Part shown: one piece after another, positions 27,601 through 38,300 of the stretch
Position numbering within the stretch: the first letter of the stretch is position 1
Layout of the letters: the number at the start of each line of letters is the position of its first letter
Origin: Onthophagus taurus
Lineage: Eukaryota > Arthropoda > Insecta > Coleoptera > Scarabaeidae
Direction: 5' to 3'
Assembly: GCF_036711975.1 (NCBI RefSeq)
Contig: NC_091976.1
Location: 26,164,001 to 26,228,000 of the forward strand
DNA: 64,000 bases
The notes under the pieces: generated by a model
What the model saw: the letters and a program-made list of their open reading frames with translations, nothing else
The model's database searches: none
Told to the model about the DNA's origin: nothing
Made by a program: the position numbers and the translations under genes

Positions 27601-30600
27601 TATCCCAGTAACTTCTATTATGCGATTCGAAATCATTACGAAGACGTGATAAACCGATTATAAAACATCCAACGCGTTCTTCAGTGCTTTAAAACAAACA
27701 ACTTTAATATATAATATACATAAATAAATCATTTATTTTTTACCTTGGTAATTTAGCAATTTCTTGTCCGAAAACTTTCGAAGCTCTAAAATGTATGTCC
27801 CAATCTTGCCAAACGTTTAATTTTGTTGCGTCTAAATGTTCTAAGGTAAGCCAAGATTTCCAATGGTTAGAAACCGATTTGAGTTGGTCAAAAAGTTCTT
27901 CGGTGTTTTTATTAACTTTGTCGATTTCGTATTTGGATCGTTCGATAACTCCTGAAAAAAAATCCAACGTTTCGGAGATCCCCCGAAAAGTTTTTGGGAT
28001 ATCCAAAAATCTTTTCAATTGTAAATCGTATTTTTCTTTTAAAACATTTTCGTCCGGCGAATAAACTAAATTTCCGTCGCGATAAATTAAATCGGTATAA
28101 ATTTCGGGTAAATATAAATGCACAGTTGATAAACTTTTGAGGTATTGAAACTCCAACACTTTTTCTAGTTGTTTATCCAAATCGATTTTCCAATTTTGTA
28201 ACGATTTGAATCCTTTATTTTGTACTTGGGTCATTATTTCCCGGATTGATTTCGTCGAATCTTTCCAACGTTGATAATGTTTGATTAAATCGACGTTTTC
28301 AAGATCTTTTATTTTTTTAATAACTTGATGGTGAAAACTTGTCAACATATTATTTTGATTCGATAATTTTTCAACGGCTCCTTTTAATTTATCGATGTAT
28401 TTTTCTACGGAATTTACATCCTCCCAATAAACAACTTCTTCTTCTTGAACTAATTTTGATAAATTAACTGCGCTTGCTAACATCATTGGACGTTGTGAAA
28501 TTATCATCTTATCCCCAATTGTATTATGAAAATTTGCTATCTAAAAGAATTATTATTTAGATCATTTAAATCAGATTACCTCAACAACGGAAGTTATCAT
28601 ACTTGTTCTAAAACTTTTGCATACTTCATAAATTTTCTTGCCAAATCCGCTGTTTCTTCAATATTATTCGGAATTCTATACCCCATCGCGGAAAGTTGTC
28701 TTACTTCATTCACTAATGTTACTAAACGTGATGAATAATTTACTTTCATCAATTTATTTTCGGAAAATTTTACAACTGGCTCAGTCTCCTTTAAACTAAT
28801 TAAAAAAGACATTAAGATAAAAAAATTTTTAACATTACATTACCTTAAACTATTATTTTTAATTCTTTGTGAAACATCACTAGCCCAATTTTCAAATAAC
28901 TCATTATGTTGTTGTTTTAAACCATCCAAAATTTCAATAACCCTACTTTTTAATTCATCATACATTTCCAAGTCATCAAGAACTTTTTCGGAAATCCTCA
29001 AAATTTCATTTACCTTTGTTTCGTTTAACCTAACCGAAGTAATATCAATAATAACTTGTGGTACATCGTACCTCGTACTAATTAAAACCTCAGAATTTTC
29101 ATTTATATTATTGATATATTCCAATAAAGCCCCTAATAAATACTGACGTTCATTTTGAAGGATTTGTTTAACAAACGGGCGACAAATTAGCTCGGAATAT
29201 CGACCAAATTCGTGTAATAACTGTCGAGTATTAGCATTCATATGAGTTAATTGTCTTTTTAGTTTCATCGCAACTCTTGTTTCGGCAGGTTGAACAATGT
29301 ACTCAAATTGTTTTTCAGCTTTTCGCCATTCTTGTTCGGTGTAAGGGCTATATTTTAAAATTTGAAGATTTTTGAACGGTTCAAACATGTTATCTACGTT
29401 TAAATCTTGTTGTTCATTTATTGTCAAAAGTCGGACTAATTGTTTGTGAATTGTTCTTATGTTTAAAATCTTTTCTAATCCGTTTATTAGATGTTTCAAA
29501 TTCGTTGGAACAAAACTTTCGCCCGTCCAAATATGTAAGGAATAATTCGGCCAAAAAACTTCAGTTAATTGTTTACAAGAAGTTATCCATTTATTACCAA
29601 CAGTTGTGCATATGTTTAAAATATCATAAGCTGTGTTAAAATCCAATAACCAAAGATCCCTTTTTGTAATTTCTTTATTTATTGAGTGAATAACATCTGA
29701 AGCTGTTTAAAAAAATTAATTTTAGTTAATAAAAAAGTTTAAAAAGGGTGGAGGAAGAACAGGTGAGAAAGACAACGAAAAGAAACGGGGGCAATTGAAT
29801 TACCGATTATTTCCATTAAATTTTCCATCCTAACTTTAGGAAAAGGTGGTTCATGTCTCCAAAGGTCATCCAAAGTGTTATGTGCATTCTCCAATAAATC
29901 CTCTACTTCTATTATTGGTAAAGCATCGATTACTCTAAATCAAATTAACAAATTAACCAAATGAAATTTTTATTTAAAACTTATTTACCCAAAATCTTTT
30001 GAAAGTGGCAATAAAATCTCTTTAATTTCTTCATATTGTATACGTTCATTTTTATTTTTAGCATTATTTATTGCATTAACCCAAAATTCGACTTCGTTAT
30101 CCAAACTTAATATGACTAAAAATGATAAAGAAATAAATTATAATTAAATAAATAATTTAAAAAAACTCGCCATTTAAGCTTAACTTATCAACGTTTTTTA
30201 ATGGATCCGAATCCAAAGAACCACTTAAAATTGTTCCTCTTAGCCCAGTTTGAAGTTGAAATAATTGTTTTTCAACGTTATTTTGTGCAAGACTCTTTCT
30301 GTTACCCTAAATTTATTATAAAATCATAAAATATTCTCTTTTTATTAAAGTTTGCTACTTACTTTATTTAAAATAGGTGTGAAAACTTTATTAAGACTGT
30401 GATATAAACCTAGATTTCCTGATTCTTTTAATGAGGTAATCTCAACGACATCGCTTACATTCTCTTTGTTTAAAACCACGTTTTTGATCTTATAAAAAAC
30501 TACTACTTTCTCAAAATTATTACCAAACTAAAAAATCAATATTATAATCAATTTATAAATAATTAATGTCTCTTACTTACTTCTGTTTGTAATTCCACGT

Positions 30601-30833
30601 ATTTTACATTATCATTATCTTTTAAAATATACGCAAAAAGAGTGAGAGTGTTCTCGTTATCTACAAAATCAAACATTTTTTCTTTACACCTAACATATTT
30701 GTCCCACGATTCTTCGGAGAAATTTATCCCAGAATATGAACCTAAAAAATTATTTTCTTTATCAAATTTTTAACTTAATTATTAATTATTTACTTAAAAT
30801 ATTAGTAAAAAAACTTCGAAGGTTTTCCTCCAT
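9638..30833 (-). CDS. DYNC2H1: Cytoplasmic dynein 2 heavy chain 1 (retrograde IFT motor)
   Basis: Motor for retrograde intraflagellar transport in cilia. Forty exons (high to low): 30833-30794, 30741-30581, 30527-30363, 30306-30171, 30115-29989, 29934-29804, 29702-28844, 28795-28603, 28540-27744, 27686-27440, 26001-25852, 25798-24638, 24578-24348, 24295-24095, 24046-23732, 23312-23010, 22960-22737, 22678-22381, 22322-22215, 22160-21528, 21469-21143, 21070-20933, 20039-19903, 16866-16725, 16671-16075, 16020-15907, 15853-15745, 15678-15513, 15462-15306, 15253-14595, 14545-14332, 14281-14181, 13884-13725, 13666-13444, 13387-13229, 13180-13017, 12963-12724, 12471-10571, 10236-10050, 9790-9638. 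Total 12,528 nt, 4175 aa (human about 4,307). P-loops: AAA1 GPAGTGKT near residue 1650, AAA2 GPSSSGKT near 1935, AAA3 GPHGCAKT near 2230, degenerate AAA4 GKMGVGRK near 2570. Stalk: [21 protein letters not shown]-terminus: [15 protein letters not shown] and [12 protein letters not shown]. Exon 4 appears to use a GC donor. Introns host two genes and several repeats. Confidence 0.95.
12514..12716. mobile_element. Pogo/Tc1-type MITE abutting a DYNC2H1 splice donor
   Basis: Inverted ends CACTAAAACCTCGATATAAC (left) and, on the other strand, CAGAGTATAATAGACCTCGT (right) enclose 203 bp of noncoding DNA. Both ends are flanked by TA (12512-12513 and 12717-12718), the target duplication of Tc1/mariner/pogo elements. 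The right end begins 7 nt inside the intron after the donor GTAAGTA. It has no coding capacity. Similar ends bound the element at 23341-23701. Confidence 0.7.
13887..14180. other. DYNC2H1 intron with repeat remnants
   Basis: Longer than neighbouring introns. It contains diverged pieces of the hairpin family (CACTAGAACTAAAAGTAGACC near 13950 and ATGTTAGTTCTAGTG near 14120). The open stretch across it at 13885-14018 is intronic, because the exon on its left continues from the exon at 14181-14281. Confidence 0.6.
16964..16980 (+). promoter_or_regulatory. CTCF-like motif upstream of golgin-84
   Basis: AAAGATGGCGCTATTGC matches the AGATGGCGC core, about 75 bp upstream of the golgin-84 start codon. 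A hairpin-family fragment lies just before it (about 16905-16950). Motif match only. Confidence 0.35.
17052..18188 (+). CDS. Golgin84: Golgin-84 (GOLGA5-like Golgi tether), nested in a DYNC2H1 intron
   Basis: Golgi-membrane coiled-coil tether anchored by a C-terminal helix. Single exon, 378 aa, shorter than the Drosophila (about 516) and human (about 731) proteins. The N-terminus [19 protein letters not shown] matches the conserved golgin-84 start. Residues about 70-340 are continuous coiled coil. The segment [19 protein letters not shown] is the family signature before the tail. Residues about 350-375 ([19 protein letters not shown]) form the membrane anchor, with a short tail ending YYIPK. 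It lies wholly within the DYNC2H1 intron 16867-19902 on the opposite strand. The last 33 codons and the following 3' region are copied at 19711-19845. Lack of introns could mean retroposition, but the intact frame and conserved ends argue for function. Confidence 0.85.
   Translation: MAWLQDLAIKTETLLDKIDKGANNLFNETNDPDSEVCLSIQIPEDNYMIQENQFIDLSNSNSSNELINESETNIEWYKTEIDMIKSNYECKNIELEDYNNRLRRQLLDLQHNFSEVNNENEFLKSQVEQARNCVLTVENEMIDYKNKVQKVLCNKEFNFVKEIPDKIKINEDLQKNIEYLEEVNRVLSLKIQTLTQNLNCLHDEYKNSQYTNSKDLKNLQNNLENERKLRISLDKENQDKNAEITALTLELNNQVKLFEEKRKECDTLRDGMNKSEEKIDLTLRVQSLTETLISKQNTLETLSTEKTVLKLQLEKIRNEFLQMIDEKDKELKKRIQPIKKFNEKKSFYRSKLFPNILIIYIFLVHFMLFIILYYYIPK
18240..18879. repeat. Array of five palindromic hairpin units
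   Basis: Five back-to-back near-perfect inverted repeats at about 18258-18348, 18378-18478, 18498-18605, 18627-18735 and 18740-18850. Each has arms built on AACACTAGACCTAGAACTAG and ACATTCGGGTTTAGCCG. The arms face their complements across a loop of 10 to 14 bp containing CTTAAGA. Units are separated by AT-rich joints. The transcript of either strand could fold into long hairpins. Confidence 0.85.
18880..19581. mobile_element. TA-flanked MITE of 702 bp inserted in a hairpin unit
   Basis: Ends CACTGAGAAAAATAATGTAG and, inverted, CTATATCATTTTTCTCAGTG, flanked by TA on both sides (18878-18879 and 19582-19583). Removing it would restore the hairpin-unit text AACACTAGACC, almost exactly the consensus. 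The interior is AT-rich and noncoding. This fits a non-autonomous Tc1/mariner element. Confidence 0.75.
19582..19690. repeat. Remainder of hairpin unit interrupted by the MITE
   Basis: Continues the palindromic family (CCTAGAACTAGAAAGTTTCGGG then CTAGTTCTAGG). The two arms are partly eroded near 19625-19650. Confidence 0.7.
19711..19845 (+). pseudogene. Duplicated 3' end of golgin-84
   Basis: About 135 bp repeat the golgin-84 sequence from 18089 to 18222: the membrane-anchor codons, stop and start of the 3' untranslated region. Roughly 8 or 9 substitutions separate the copies (about 6 percent). It lacks the rest of the gene and so cannot be functional alone. Together with the original it brackets the hairpin array. 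Confidence 0.85.
20059..20830 (+). CDS. Small TACC-domain-like coiled-coil protein, nested in a DYNC2H1 intron
   Basis: Exons 20059-20187 and 20237-20830 (intron 49 bp, GT-AG) give about 240 aa. An upstream in-frame ATG at 20035 would overlap a DYNC2H1 exon by 5 bp and adds 8 residues. Exon 1 encodes a hydrophobic segment ([20 protein letters not shown]) that could be a membrane helix. Exon 2 is a coiled coil whose middle ([19 protein letters not shown] and [20 protein letters not shown]) resembles the TACC domain, where the text is typically an invariant VIEGYKKNEE-like run. The basic tail ends [18 protein letters not shown] proteins recruit TOG proteins to centrosomes; whether this one does is unknown. 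A membrane segment is not usual for the family, so the first exon may be misassigned. Confidence 0.6.
23341..23701. mobile_element. Palindrome-carrying MITE with pogo-like ends in a DYNC2H1 intron
   Basis: Left end CAGTAAAATCTCGATATAAC and inverted right end TATAAAATCTCGATATAACG enclose about 360 bp. The centre (about 23405-23515) is one unit of the hairpin family with the loop reading CACGTCTCTTAAGACGG. This copy ties the hairpin family to elements with pogo-like ends. No coding capacity. Confidence 0.7.
26010..27430 (+). mobile_element. Degenerate non-LTR retrotransposon (LINE) relic in a DYNC2H1 intron
   Basis: Many stops, but 27120-27420 keeps the typical 3' end of a LINE pol gene: [18 protein letters not shown], then [10 protein letters not shown], then RRAI and [11 protein letters not shown]. 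Fragments farther left (about 26290-26540 and 26900-27090) lie in the same orientation. It is opposite in strand to the host gene and inactive. Confidence 0.65.
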
Positions 30834-30870
30834 TGCACAACTTGACGTTTAGACTTTTGTACTCAACGCG

Positions 30871-30884
30871 GTTACCATGGTAAC
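30871..30884. promoter_or_regulatory. Perfect RFX X-box upstream of DYNC2H1
   Basis: GTTACCATGGTAAC is a perfect 14-bp palindrome that fits the RFX consensus (RYYNYYNRRNRAC type). It ends 37 bp before the DYNC2H1 start codon. RFX factors drive ciliary genes in worms, flies and vertebrates, and IFT dynein genes are classic targets. As a palindrome it could also serve the divergent CEP164, though that start is 1.48 kb away. Confidence 0.85.
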
Positions 30885-31669
30885 CAACACTCACTTGTAA
30901 AGCGCCATCTATTATATCTTCAAATTATTAGATTTTAATCAATTTTAATCCTAATTAATAATTTGATTTTTCAAAAAAATTTATTAATCATTGATTAAAT
31001 TGAATTGTATCTTTGTTTAAAGAAAGGGATATATTTATTTTAGTACCATTAATTAGATACATCAATAGTTGGAATAGATTTAGTTCGAGACATAATTATT
31101 AGATGGCGCGCAAAATCGAATCAATGAAAGGTGTCATTTAAAACTTCCGCTTTGAATTTCATTACTAATTATTAAATTTATAACATTTCTAGGTACGAAG
31201 TTTTGTTCCATACATAACGTTGGTGAAGTTTGGCCAAGCAATTCTACTATTTCGCAATCTATGAACCACTGAAAGCCGTTGAAATTGGAATTAGACTAAG
31301 GTTGGTTCAAAACTTCAGAAAGACTCTAACTAAGCGTAGTTTGATGAGCAATTAAACCATTTCTTCATCAACAGTCTTGAATAATGATGAGATTGAATGA
31401 GGAATACAATCGAAGGATAATGGCATCTATTGAAATATTCATTGATTGAGAAAGGAAAACATAATAACGATTAATTCACGATTAGAATTGGAAAGAAGAC
31501 AAACTAAATCTAGCAAAACCGTCTTTGAAAGACTATCGATCTTGGGTGAAGTAGCAAACGTTCGGTATCTCGCATTAAATTGTTATGGTTTAGTAATCAG
31601 ACAAGTTTTACAATGTTGAATATAAGACTACAGCTTTTACTCTATTATTATTAATAAATTTTGTGTTTT

Positions 31670-31800
31670 AGGCATCCTTTGGCGACGCATTCACACAGTA
31701 TATGTTCAGCAGTCTCTGACTCGTCGTTGCAAAGTCGACAACTTTGCTCCTCAGCTTGCCCAATGTGGAAGAGATGTTATTTTATGGTCAGAAAGCTTCA
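31670..31800 (-). mobile_element. LINE pol C-terminal zinc-knuckle relic
   Basis: The minus strand reads QSCRLCNDESETAEHILCE followed by CVAKG, the CCHC-like C-terminal motif of jockey/R1-type LINE polymerases. A short piece only. On the plus strand about 31400-31620 are other broken coding traces that I cannot place. Confidence 0.6.
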
Positions 31801-32363
31801 GAGCGACAGAGGAATAGCTTTTTACAACTTCATCTAATGGACAATAGGAAAATTAGGACAATTTAAGAACAGAAACCTTTGCTTAAAGCAAAAAAGCTCA
31901 ATAAAATTAAATATATCTTATTAATAATCTTTCTTAAAACTTTCAATTCGTTTAAAAAAAACACATTTTAATTATTCACCCCTATGACATTTTGTGCCAT
32001 CACACCTGTTATTTTTAAAAGCTTCAGTTACGGTTGGATGCTCAAAAAGCTCAAAATAGATACAAACCAACCAAACAAAAACGTTTTAAAGAGAAATTAA
32101 AACAATTAACATTCAATTTTCACTCTCAAAATAATTGTTCGAATTTCGATCGTTTCGAGGTCGGGAGAGCTTTGAAAGCTCGCCTCGTGACCCGAATAAA
32201 ATCATTACTAGACGTAGATGGCAGCAGCTGCGACTGCATTTCAGGTGTTCAACCCCCTTTTCGACGAACGAACAACAGTCAGTGCGGGGAAACGTCAAAA
32301 TACGGTTCAGCTGATTTAAATCGAGCGCAAATGTGAGTTCTTTTATTTTGTTTCTTCGAGAAG

Positions 32364-35300
32364 ATGTCATCGTCCGGACAGGCGGTCGTTTGTGAAGAGA
32401 TTTTTGATGAAGCTAGTCACCCTTCAGTTGAAGGTATGGTTATATTAAGATCAGTGTGGGTGTATCGATTTTTGATGAATTTGATTTTTTTTTTGTCGGC
32501 AGAAATTATTGAATATGCTGCGAAATTAGGGATTGATCCGAATAATGAGCCGCAACTCCTTCCACTTGCCGCTGAGGGATTGATGAAAGCTTTACCACCT
32601 GGATGGAAACCTTGGTTTTTTATTTTATCGACTTTTTTGATTTATTTATTTTTTTTTTTTTAATTTTAGTTACGATGATAAAAAGAAATCTTATTATTAT
32701 TACAATAATTTATCTGGGAAAACTCAATGGGAACATCCTTTAGATGAGATTTATAGGGGAATTGTTGTTAAAAAGCGAGCTGAGAGTCAATCATTAAGTT
32801 TAGGTGAACCGACCGAAGATGCAACCTATACAAGAGACGAATTACCGAGTTATGAAGAATCCCCACATCCGCCAAAAACTTTAGAACCGCTTAGTTTGGG
32901 TGCGAGAAAAAAAGATTTAAAACTTTCCCCATTGTCATCAAAATTATCTCCAAGCGGGCGATTAACGGATCCTTTTTACCCAAAGCTTCAAAAACAGAAA
33001 TCAGAAGATAAAATTGGGAATCCTTTGACATTAAGAAAAGCAAGCATTCATAAGTTTAATAGCTTCGATATGATTGATAATAAGAAGGATGAATTTAAAT
33101 TAACGGGGGGTGGGAGCATGTTTTTAAAATCAAATACGATGAATAAAGAGAACTCAAATTCGCTGCAAATTAAAGACACTTTATCGCCAGATGTGAATTC
33201 GCAACCAAAAAGTATTTTAAGAGAACGCGGTATTGAAACTTCGAGAAGTATGGAGTTTCCAAAAAGCGATAAATCAGATAAAGATGACGACGATAAAAAA
33301 AGCGTTCGATTTAATTTAGATCGCACACCGGATATTACATTTGATTTTTCGGATAATAGCGGAAGTGACAACGAGTTAAAACAAATCAAAAACGAAGTTA
33401 AAGACATTATAAACGTAAGTATCAACGCGAAACCGGCCAAATCAAGATTTACCGTCTCACCCGTACAAGACATCCTTAAAAAAGAAGAACCCAAAAATAA
33501 TTTAAAATTAATCAAACCTCATCCAAAAGATTTTATCAAGCCCGTTCTACATTCGTCCGACGAAGAAGATACTTCATCAAACTCGCGAGAGAAAGATACG
33601 AAATCTTTAGAAAACGCCGAATTAAATAAAGGTACAACGAGAAACATTACAAAAGAAAAACGGGAAGTTGAAAAAACGATCGAGAATCAGATCGAAGAGT
33701 ATCGAAAAAAAATTTGGGAAGAGAAAAACGAAGAACTTCAAAAATATAAAGCCCAAATCCAACAAAGTCAAAAATCGGAATTAGAACGCATTTTAACAGT
33801 CGAAAAGGAAAGTTATGAGATTAACACGAAAAAAGAAATTGAAAATTTAAAAAAAGAAATGGAAAATAAACAAATCGTCGCTTTAAATTCGGAGAGATTA
33901 AAATTGGAGGAACAGTTAAAAGAAAAAATTAACCAGCTAGAAGGCAACTATAAAAAGCAAGAAGAAGAAGTCGAAGAAAAAGTTTTAGAAGAATTTAATT
34001 TAAGGAAAAATAAATTAGAAAGCGATTTAAACGAAAAAATCGAACATTTAGAAAGAGATTTAAACGCTTTATTAGAAAAACATAAAGATGAACTAACAGT
34101 TTCGCACAACGCAATTTTACACGAAATTAAACAAAAACATGAAAAGGTTATTGAAGAAATGAAAAAGGATTTCGCAATTGAAGTAAATAAATGATTAAAT
34201 AAACCATATATTAAATAACCTATTATTTTTTTATAGGAGTCAATTATTAGAAAAGAACACCAAGCTCAATTAACCGAATTAAGAAGAAAAACCGCAGCTG
34301 ATTACGAAAACGTCTCAAATAAATCAAAAGATAGCAGTGATGAAAAAATGTACGAAAAAATCCGTTGCGAAAAACGACTTTTAGAAGATAAATATAGATG
34401 TTTAAAAGAAAAATATTTGCGTTTAAAAACGGAGGTGAAATTAACGATTGAAAAAAGAAATAAGCGAAGAGAACAAAGTATCACAACAACTGGTTCTGAA
34501 ACAGAAAGAAGTAATTCGTTAAATAAAGAAAGGTATTAATCGGTTTTTTAAATTTCGATTGTAATTTTTGATCGTTTTTAGATCACCAATGCATTCCCCA
34601 TCTTCAGGTCGAAGAAGTACCGATAAACCGCCAACCCCGAAACACCTAAAATCGCACGATAAAATTAAACCGGAACACAAACCAACTCGACAATTAATAA
34701 TTCAAGATATGGATACGTCAATGAGCGATCATAGTTATAAAAATGAAGAGCACGATTCTTCGGATTCGAACACGAATCCGGGTAGGAGTCGCAAAAAATT
34801 GTTTTCTCGCTTGAAGAGTTCTTCGACGTCGCGGGTTCCCAGTGGGAAATCGCGAAAATCGCAACGGTCGTGTTCGCCGGTGGAGAATCTTAGGCGCCAG
34901 TTGCAGAAATTGGAGGATCTCGAAGACCAGTTTCCGCAAAACACGGGTAGTGACACTTATCATTTACGATACCCGTTTACCGACGATCAGAAATTTGAAG
35001 GTAGTACCGAGCTGGAGTTTTTTAGGCACCGCATCCACTTAGAAAGGGACTCTATAAAACGGGCCAAAGAAGGTTTGAGATCTCAAAAAAGTTTGTTTCA
35101 ACAGCGACAGAAGGATCTTAAATTAAAACATGGTAGTATGGCCCGTAATACACTTCAACAATTATGTCAGGTAAAAAAATCTATTCTTTATTTATTAAAA
35201 TTAAAAGAGATTTATTAAGATTATATGTACTTTTTTAATAAAAAATTAAATCAAAATATAGTAAATCTATCTAACGGTGAATAACAATTAAAATTAGAAC

Positions 35301-38300
35301 TAACACTAGACCTAGAACTAGAAACATTCGGATTTAGCTGTACGTCTCTTAAGACGGCTAATCCCGAATGTTTCTAGTTCTAGGTTTAGTGTTAGTTCTA
35401 GTGATAGTCTTAGTGTAAAACTAGAACTAACAGTAGACCAAAAGCTAGAAACATTCCGATTTAGCTCCACGTCTCTCAAGACGGCTAAACCCGAATTATT
35501 CTAGTTCTAGGTCTTGTGTTAGTTCTAGTGATTGTGTTAGTGTAAAACTAGAACTAACACTAGACGTAGAACTAGAAACATTCGGGTTTAGCCGCACGTC
35601 TCTCAAGACGGCTAAACCCGAATTATTCTAGTTCTAGGTCTTGTGTTAGTTCTAGTGATAGTCTTCAGACGCACGACTAAACCAGAAACTTTCTAGTTCA
35701 AGGTCTAGTGTTAGTTCTAGTTTTAGTTCAGTGAAAAGTACCTATACAACAAACTAGCACTGAATAACAACTAAAACTAGAACTTCCACAAACATTAGAA
35801 CTACCACTAAATCTAGAACTAAAATCATTCGGGTTTAGCCGTCTAAAGAGACGTTTGGCTAAACACGAATGTTTCTAGTTCTAGGACTAGTGGTAATTCT
35901 AGTTTCAGTTCAATATAAATATATAACAATTAAACGCTGAACAGCAATTAATAATAATAATAATAGGTTCTTCCAATACCATCTAGTTTTCTATCTAAAG
36001 TGCCTACTCTGCAGCCAGCAGTATCTAATCTTCTGTAAACAGGAGATAGACTTGAGCAACTATAATGTAATCTCCTATATGTAGTATCTAATCTTCTAGA
36101 AGTAGTAGAAACCTTCTGTAAACCATCTAATTTTTCGCCAAGGGCAGTGTATAATCTTCTGGAATCAGTATCTTGTCTTCTAGAGTCACTATCTACCCTT
36201 CTAGAAGCAGTAGATCTTTTACAACCTGTATCTAATCTTCAGTTTACAGTATCAACTCTTCCATTAATAATATCTAGTCTTCTACTGGCAGTATGTAGAC
36301 TTTTGCGCACAATATGTTGTTTTCCACTAGCAATTTAATCCTCTTCAAGAAATAAGTAGCCTTTAATAAACAATAAGTAGACTTGTGCCAATAGCATCTA
36401 GTCTTCTGCAAGCAATAGATAGCGTTTTGAAACACGTATGTAATCTTCTGATTGCTTCAGTCTTCGATTAGTTGTATCTAGTCCTCTGCCAGAAGTATAT
36501 AATCTTCTGGAATCACTATTCTGTCTTCTACAACCAATATTTGGTCTTCTATTTGCAGTATCTAGTTTTCCATTAATAACATCTAGTCTTCTACCAATAG
36601 TATGTAGAGTTTTTCAAGCTGTGTCTTGTTTTCCACCAGCAGTATCTAATCGTCTGTAAACGATAACTTGTCTTCTGCAAACATTCCTGCAAACAGTAGA
36701 TTAACACTAGACCCAGAACTAGAAACATTCGAGATTAGCCGTCTTAAGAGACGCACGGCTAAACCCGAATGTTTCTAGTTCTAGGACTAGTGTTAGTTCT
36801 AGTTTCAGTTCAATAAAAATATATAATAATCTGACGCTGAACAACAATTAAAACTAGAATTAGCAAGAATTTTAACATCCACTTTTTGCGAATTAAGAAT
36901 TATATTGAAAAAAAAATAAATTAAATTCAATAAATATCGTAATAATATCACAAAAACATTAATAGATGAGGTGAGGCTACTGGTTTCTGCATAATATTTT
37001 CAAAATGCGAAATAAAGTAGACTGCCACTGTTACTTCACGATTTTTCATTACAGCTACCACTAAAAAGTGGTAGCTTTTCGAAGCAAGAACATTCGAAAT
37101 AAGCAAATTTAGTTTTCAAGGAATTGTGACAAAATGTAATCTATAATTCCTGCGACATGAATCATAAATTTTCTCAATATTATCGTCCTCGAAAAATGTT
37201 AACGTTATTGCCATGCAGAGGCAGATTTTCAAATTTATTTCAGAAATAAGTCCGATTGAATTCATATCAATCATGTCTAGAAAGTAGTAGCCTTCAAGTT
37301 TTGACCTAAATGTGTCAAACGAAAATGGCATGAAATAGCCTTCGGCAAATAGTGCCTGATCTTCCTTCAGTCTTCCATTAGCAGTATGTAGTCCTGTATT
37401 AGTAACAGTATCTAATTTTCTGGATGCAGTATTATTTAGTCTTCCATTAGCAATATCTAAAGTTCGATCAGCCGTTTTTCAGTAATAATAAGTAGCCTTT
37501 TGCAAATAAAAATAATGGGTTCTGCCAATACCATCTAGTTTTCTATCTAAAGTGCCTACTCTGCTGCCAGCAGTATCTAATCTTCTGTAAACAGGAGATG
37601 GAGTTGAGCAACTATAATGTAATCTCCTATATGTAGTATCTAATCTTCTAGAAGTAGTAGAAACCTTCTGTAAACCGTCTAATCCTCCGCCAAGGGCAGT
37701 ATATAATCTTCTGGTATCAGTATCTAGTCTTCTAGAGTCACTATCTAGCCTTCTAGAAGCAGTAGATAATCTTCTACAACCAGTATCTAATCTTCTGTTT
37801 ACAGCATCTAGTTTTCCATTAATAATATCTAGTCTTTTACTGGCAGTATGTAGACTTTTGCGCATAATATGTCGTTTTCCACCAGCAATCTAATCCTCTT
37901 CAAGAAATAAGTAGTCTTCAACAAACAACAAGTAGACTTGTGCCAATAGCATCTAATTCTGCAATCACTATTCTGTCTTCTAAAACAAATATTTGTCTTC
38001 TATTTGCAGTATCTAGTCTTCCATTAATAATATCTATCTTCTACCAATAGTATGTAGAGTTTTGCAAGCTGTGTTTTGTTTTCCACCAGCAGTATCTAAT
38101 TGTGTGTAAGCGATAAATTGTCTTCTGCAAACATTGAGTAGTTACAAACAATAACCCTGCTGTTACCAGTATCTAGTCTCCTGCAAACAGTAGATTATCT
38201 TGATCAAGCAGTGAAAAGTAAGCAATATCTATCTGCTGGTTATCTTCTACCAGCAGTTTCAAGATATTTCGAAAGTACTCTTAGACCTTATGGTTTTGGC

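Larger units (their letters stand above)
30834..32363. other. Divergent spacer between DYNC2H1 and CEP164
   Basis: About 1.53 kb. The left end has an RFX X-box and CTCF-like motifs (about 30899-30915 and 31098-31110). The middle (about 31200-31900) is decayed retroelement sequence. The right end (about 32150-32360) is richer in GC and probably holds the CEP164 promoter and 5' untranslated region. The 100-codon open stretch at 32034-32336 has no family resemblance. Confidence 0.6.

Noticed and set aside
32034-32336. 100-codon open frame upstream of CEP164
   Set aside because: Composition and lack of family match suggest promoter or 5' untranslated sequence; it is out of context with the CEP164 exon chain.
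33048-33515. 155-codon minus-strand frame in CEP164 exon 3
   Set aside because: Shadow of a long, biased coding exon.
37116-37331. 71-codon minus-strand frame between minisatellite blocks
   Set aside because: No recognisable family or neighbouring exons.
35960-38260. CRISPR-like array from 21-bp periodicity
   Set aside because: Short degenerate minisatellite with no constant repeat and variable spacer structure.
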